Positions 61,222-64,000 of a stretch of 64,000 bases of DNA are shown here, in pieces. The translations under genes and the position numbers were made by a program. The stretch lies in NCBI RefSeq assembly GCF_019925205.1, contig NC_083562.1, positions 25,668,001 through 25,732,000 on the forward strand, given 5' to 3'. A model generated the notes under the pieces. The model made no database searches. It was not told the origin of the DNA and worked only from the letters and a program-made list of their open reading frames with translations. This DNA is from Metopolophium dirhodum. Taxonomy: Eukaryota; Arthropoda; Insecta; Hemiptera; Aphididae. How positions within the stretch are numbered: position 1 is the first letter of the stretch; the number at the start of each line of letters is the position of its first letter.

Positions 61222-64000
61222 TTACGCCTTCGTTTCTCCGTTATTTTTGACTTGGGGCGCTTCTTTTTCCAGCGTCGGGTTGTCTATGCCGTGTTGAAAC
61301 ATGTTTTCTTTCATTATGTTAGTTTTTCTGTACATCTGTCTGTCCATCGACACGTCTTCGTCTGAATCTTCTGAAACCATAAATCGTAACACATTATACG
61401 TAATATAGCCGATAAAAAAAGTAGTCTATAATGCAACTAATCAATAAATTTACCCCTGAAGTGCAGCGTTCTGTTACTATTCTTATACGCCGTTAGGTAA
61501 AACAAGTACAGCAACAGCACCAGCAACACCAACACGCTCAAGACAGCCGCCAATCGTATGCTGTTGACCTACAGATCAGTTGTACAAATCGTTATAATTA
61601 TTTATATTGGTTGTTTCATGTTTGTGTTTCAAATAACTTAGGTTAGGTTAGATTTTAGAATTTTACAAAAACTGTGCAAAAGTAAAATGGTGTAAAAAAA
61701 TTAAAAACAAATTTAAATTTAGGTGCACGTGCGACGTGCGTAATAATGACAAATTCAAACACAATTATTTTTTTTTTATAAGGGATACTAAAATTTAAAA
61801 TTCATACCAGAATATTAAACCTATTTGAAATTATACACATTTTCGCAAAATTGTAAATCGTGATAAATTAACGTGATAACTCTGCTTTAGTTTGCATTTG
61901 GTTAACGTATAATAAATATAATAATTGATTATAGTCAAACTCCTAAGGTGACCTGTACTTATTATATGTTCTACATTGTTTTAACGTGATATACCTATAC
62001 ATACCTAAAATAACACCATTTACAGTTATAGATTACCAATATTATACAGTTTAATAGTCATGTATTATATAAAATATTGAAGTAGTAAATAGGTAGTAAA
62101 TTAAATCAAAACTAAATAGCATGATGGACACCATATGTATACAAACAAATTGATTTCAATAAGATATTTCGAAAACATTGAAACTGTTTTAAACTTCATC
62201 GTTACTCGACACTCGTTAAGTACCTACACTGCAAAACATCACATTTACTGGCAGTACACTATACACTATATACAATCGTGCTTACTACAAACCATTGCGT
62301 GGTGTAATTTAAAATGCATTATTCGTTATCATAGATGTATATAGTCCAATTTTTTGGAGGTAATCAAAGCCCCCCCCCCTCCGTAATATTTTCTAAAAAT
62401 TATACATTATGATTAGTATGTGGGTACTAGGTTAGGTTAGGTTTTGGAATTGAGGAGACTAGAAGATGGTCCATCCATATTTACACCGATATTTATTGTG
62501 CCCTGCTGTATAGAGTTCGAGTGTATGGCACTTTTGCAATTATTGGTATAGAATATTATTGCCTACGCCCTACATAGTCAATAGTTCACAGATCATAGAT
62601 CCAGACTTGGGTAAAATACTTTTTAAAAGTATTTCAAATACATAATCCGAATACTTAAAAAAAAAGTATTCAGAATATGTATTTGAATACTTTATGATAA
62701 TAATATTCCTAAGTATTTGGAATACTTCACAAAAAGTATTCCAAATATTTTTTGAATACTTTTTTTAGTAGATTTAGATTTCAATAGCAAAAATATTACT
62801 TTTTTAATTCTGTGTTTATAAATTAACATTATCATTATCTCGATAAACACACCTATCTGGCTATCTATAATCTATTAGTTATAAATTATATTCAAATTTA
62901 TATTGGACGTTAAAAAATTATTCCGAATACTGTACTCAGAATACTTGTAAAAAGTATTCAAAATACCATATTCAAAAAAAAGTATTTCGAATATAGCTAG
63001 TATTCGAAATACTACCCAAGTCTGCGATAGATCTTATACAAGTATATTATCTAAGGCACAGATATTGATGTGTGCTAGTACTATCTTAAATCGTGTTCCG
63101 AATGAAAATAAATGTTGTCAGTTTCAGTTATAGTTATCATTTATTGGAATTTTTGAATTTTTAAATTTTTATGTTTATCAAAATACGTGGTCTCTATGAA
63201 TTTTGTTCATAATTATTAATTTTGTTATCTATTTAGTATATTGAATAAACAGGTAGATTATTATTAATTTTTTTTTCTCGTGTAACAGTGTAAGGTGTAG
63301 ATATTGCTATCAAAATATATTATACCTATTTGGAATTCAAAATGTGTTGCCGAAAAGTGGTATTCAAAATGTTTGTAAGGCAGGATCGTGGGGGCCCACG
63401 GGTCTGTGTTGAGTAATTTCGCAGTTTTTAAATCGTTGGATTGAGCTCCTCTACTTAATTTTTCCCAATTCAAGCACTGGTCAATACTCAATAGTAATTA
63501 TCAATATTATATAGTTATATAAAAAAATTACGAACGGACCTGGTTGGGTTAGACTGAACAAAAAAAATTACGGACCAGGGTGGGGACATTTTTTAAGTTT
63601 AAGATTCGGCCGAAAAAACGGCCCGTGCTGATCCCTATTAAGTATTAGATAGTAGAAAAAAATACCCTACCATCGATCAATCATCATAACTTTATATAAT
63701 ATATTTTATATTTTTCAATGGAATATATAATGTTTTAATACACGCCGGCTGTTAAGTGTTAGTGCTGTACGGCCTATATACCTACGTACTCAAGCAGATA
63801 AATACAATTTTGTAGTGTTAACGATATAGTATATACGATGATGTATTACAGCATTATTTAGATAGTAATTGAAATGCGTGTATATCATTACTGTCCTATA
63901 GTGATGTTTAAGTAATTACCGTGTAGTCGTTTTCCCAGAGGTCTTTCCATTCCTTTTTTATTTCCAGCTGTACCGACCTTGCCGACAGCGATATGTTTCC
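61222..64000 (-). CDS. C-terminal part of a single-pass membrane protein (partial)
   Basis: Three minus-strand exons join in frame: 63920 to the window edge, 61454-61568 and 61222-61370, with GT/AG borders. The visible 114 residues begin with a polar, probably extracellular stretch (VQLEIKKEWKDLW). One strongly hydrophobic helix follows (LAAVLSVLVLLVLLLYLFYL). The tail of about 62 residues is cytoplasmic in the type I reading, with an acidic patch (EDSDEDV) and a GIDNPTLEKE motif before the stop at 61222-61224. This layout is usual for a type I adhesion or receptor protein, for example of the cadherin kind, but the family cannot be decided from the tail. The 5' exons lie beyond 64000, and the intron at 61569-63919 is large. 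Confidence 0.7.
61569..62601. other. Left part of the large intron of the membrane-protein gene
   Basis: AT-rich, without coding potential. Short TTAGG-type runs (AGGTTAGGTTAG near 61641 and near 62430) and a C-run near 62370 with GGAGG nearby look like remnants of dispersed repeats. Confidence 0.5.
62602..63024. mobile_element. MITE with CAGACTTGGGTA ends
   Basis: The inverted ends are CAGACTTGGGTA and TACCCAAGTCTG. The interior is filled with repeated AAGTATTC / GAATACTT words in both orientations, making it largely self-complementary. The flanks CATAGATC and CGATAGATC are a near, not perfect, duplication. The terminal CAG and size suggest a hAT-type MITE. Confidence 0.75.
63025..63919. 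other. Right part of the large intron
   Basis: AT-rich with a GC-richer patch at about 63380-63620 (GTGGGGGCCCACGGG, CGGCCGAAAAAACGGCCCG) that looks like a repeat fragment. A 75-codon minus-strand frame at 63264-63491 shows no recognisable features. Confidence 0.45.

Noticed and set aside
61138..61365. 75-codon plus-strand frame
   Set aside because: Antisense to the last exon of the minus-strand membrane protein, whose exons splice in phase.

Overview
The window looks like nuclear DNA from a sap-feeding hemipteran, most likely an aphid. The reasons are the AT-rich introns and intergenic DNA, interstitial TTAGG-like motifs, dense hAT-type non-autonomous transposons, and two intron-containing genes with clear insect relatives. 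The species is inferred from composition and gene content; no sequence search was run.

Region 1 (1 to about 48,026) is one head-to-tail macrosatellite array in the + orientation. I count 20 near-complete copies, one internally deleted copy and one diverged terminal copy. Most copies are about 2,527 or about 2,187 bp long. One is 1,874 bp, one 2,331 bp and one 2,502 bp. Each copy joins an AT-rich transposon-like core, a roughly 300-bp CpG-containing segment with TTAGG-like and CTCF-like motifs, and a GC-rich minisatellite built on GGGGCAGTGGCAGGGGCA. Sequence variants sort the copies into classes that change along the array, and the array decays at its right edge. I find no credible protein gene in it. 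The open frames in the minisatellite exist in several frames of both strands at once.

Region 2 (about 48,027 to 51,460) is AT-rich DNA with diverged fragments related to the array core and one isolated GC-rich patch near 49.4-49.6 kb.

Region 3 (51,461 to 55,982, minus strand) is a seven-exon GH18 chitinase of 473 aa with an N-terminal membrane anchor, closest in layout to insect Cht11. Its third intron carries a 1,641-bp hAT-like element with a perfect 8-bp target duplication. The inside of that element is related to the satellite core, and it has a smaller MITE nested in it.

Region 4 (55,983 to 57,194) is the divergent intergenic space. It holds a foldback element which itself contains a 27-bp palindromic insertion with an 8-bp duplication.

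Region 5 (57,195 to 60,591, plus strand) is anaphase-promoting complex subunit 4, four exons, about 738 aa. Its second intron carries a 460-bp hAT-like element that offers a frame-preserving 114-nt candidate exon. Region 6 (60,592 to 64,000) has the APC4 3' side, then the last three visible exons of a minus-strand single-pass membrane protein whose 5' part lies beyond the window.

The genes do not form a functional pathway. Their interest lies in the transposon traffic around and inside them and in the adjoining array, which shares transposon ancestry with the chitinase intron.
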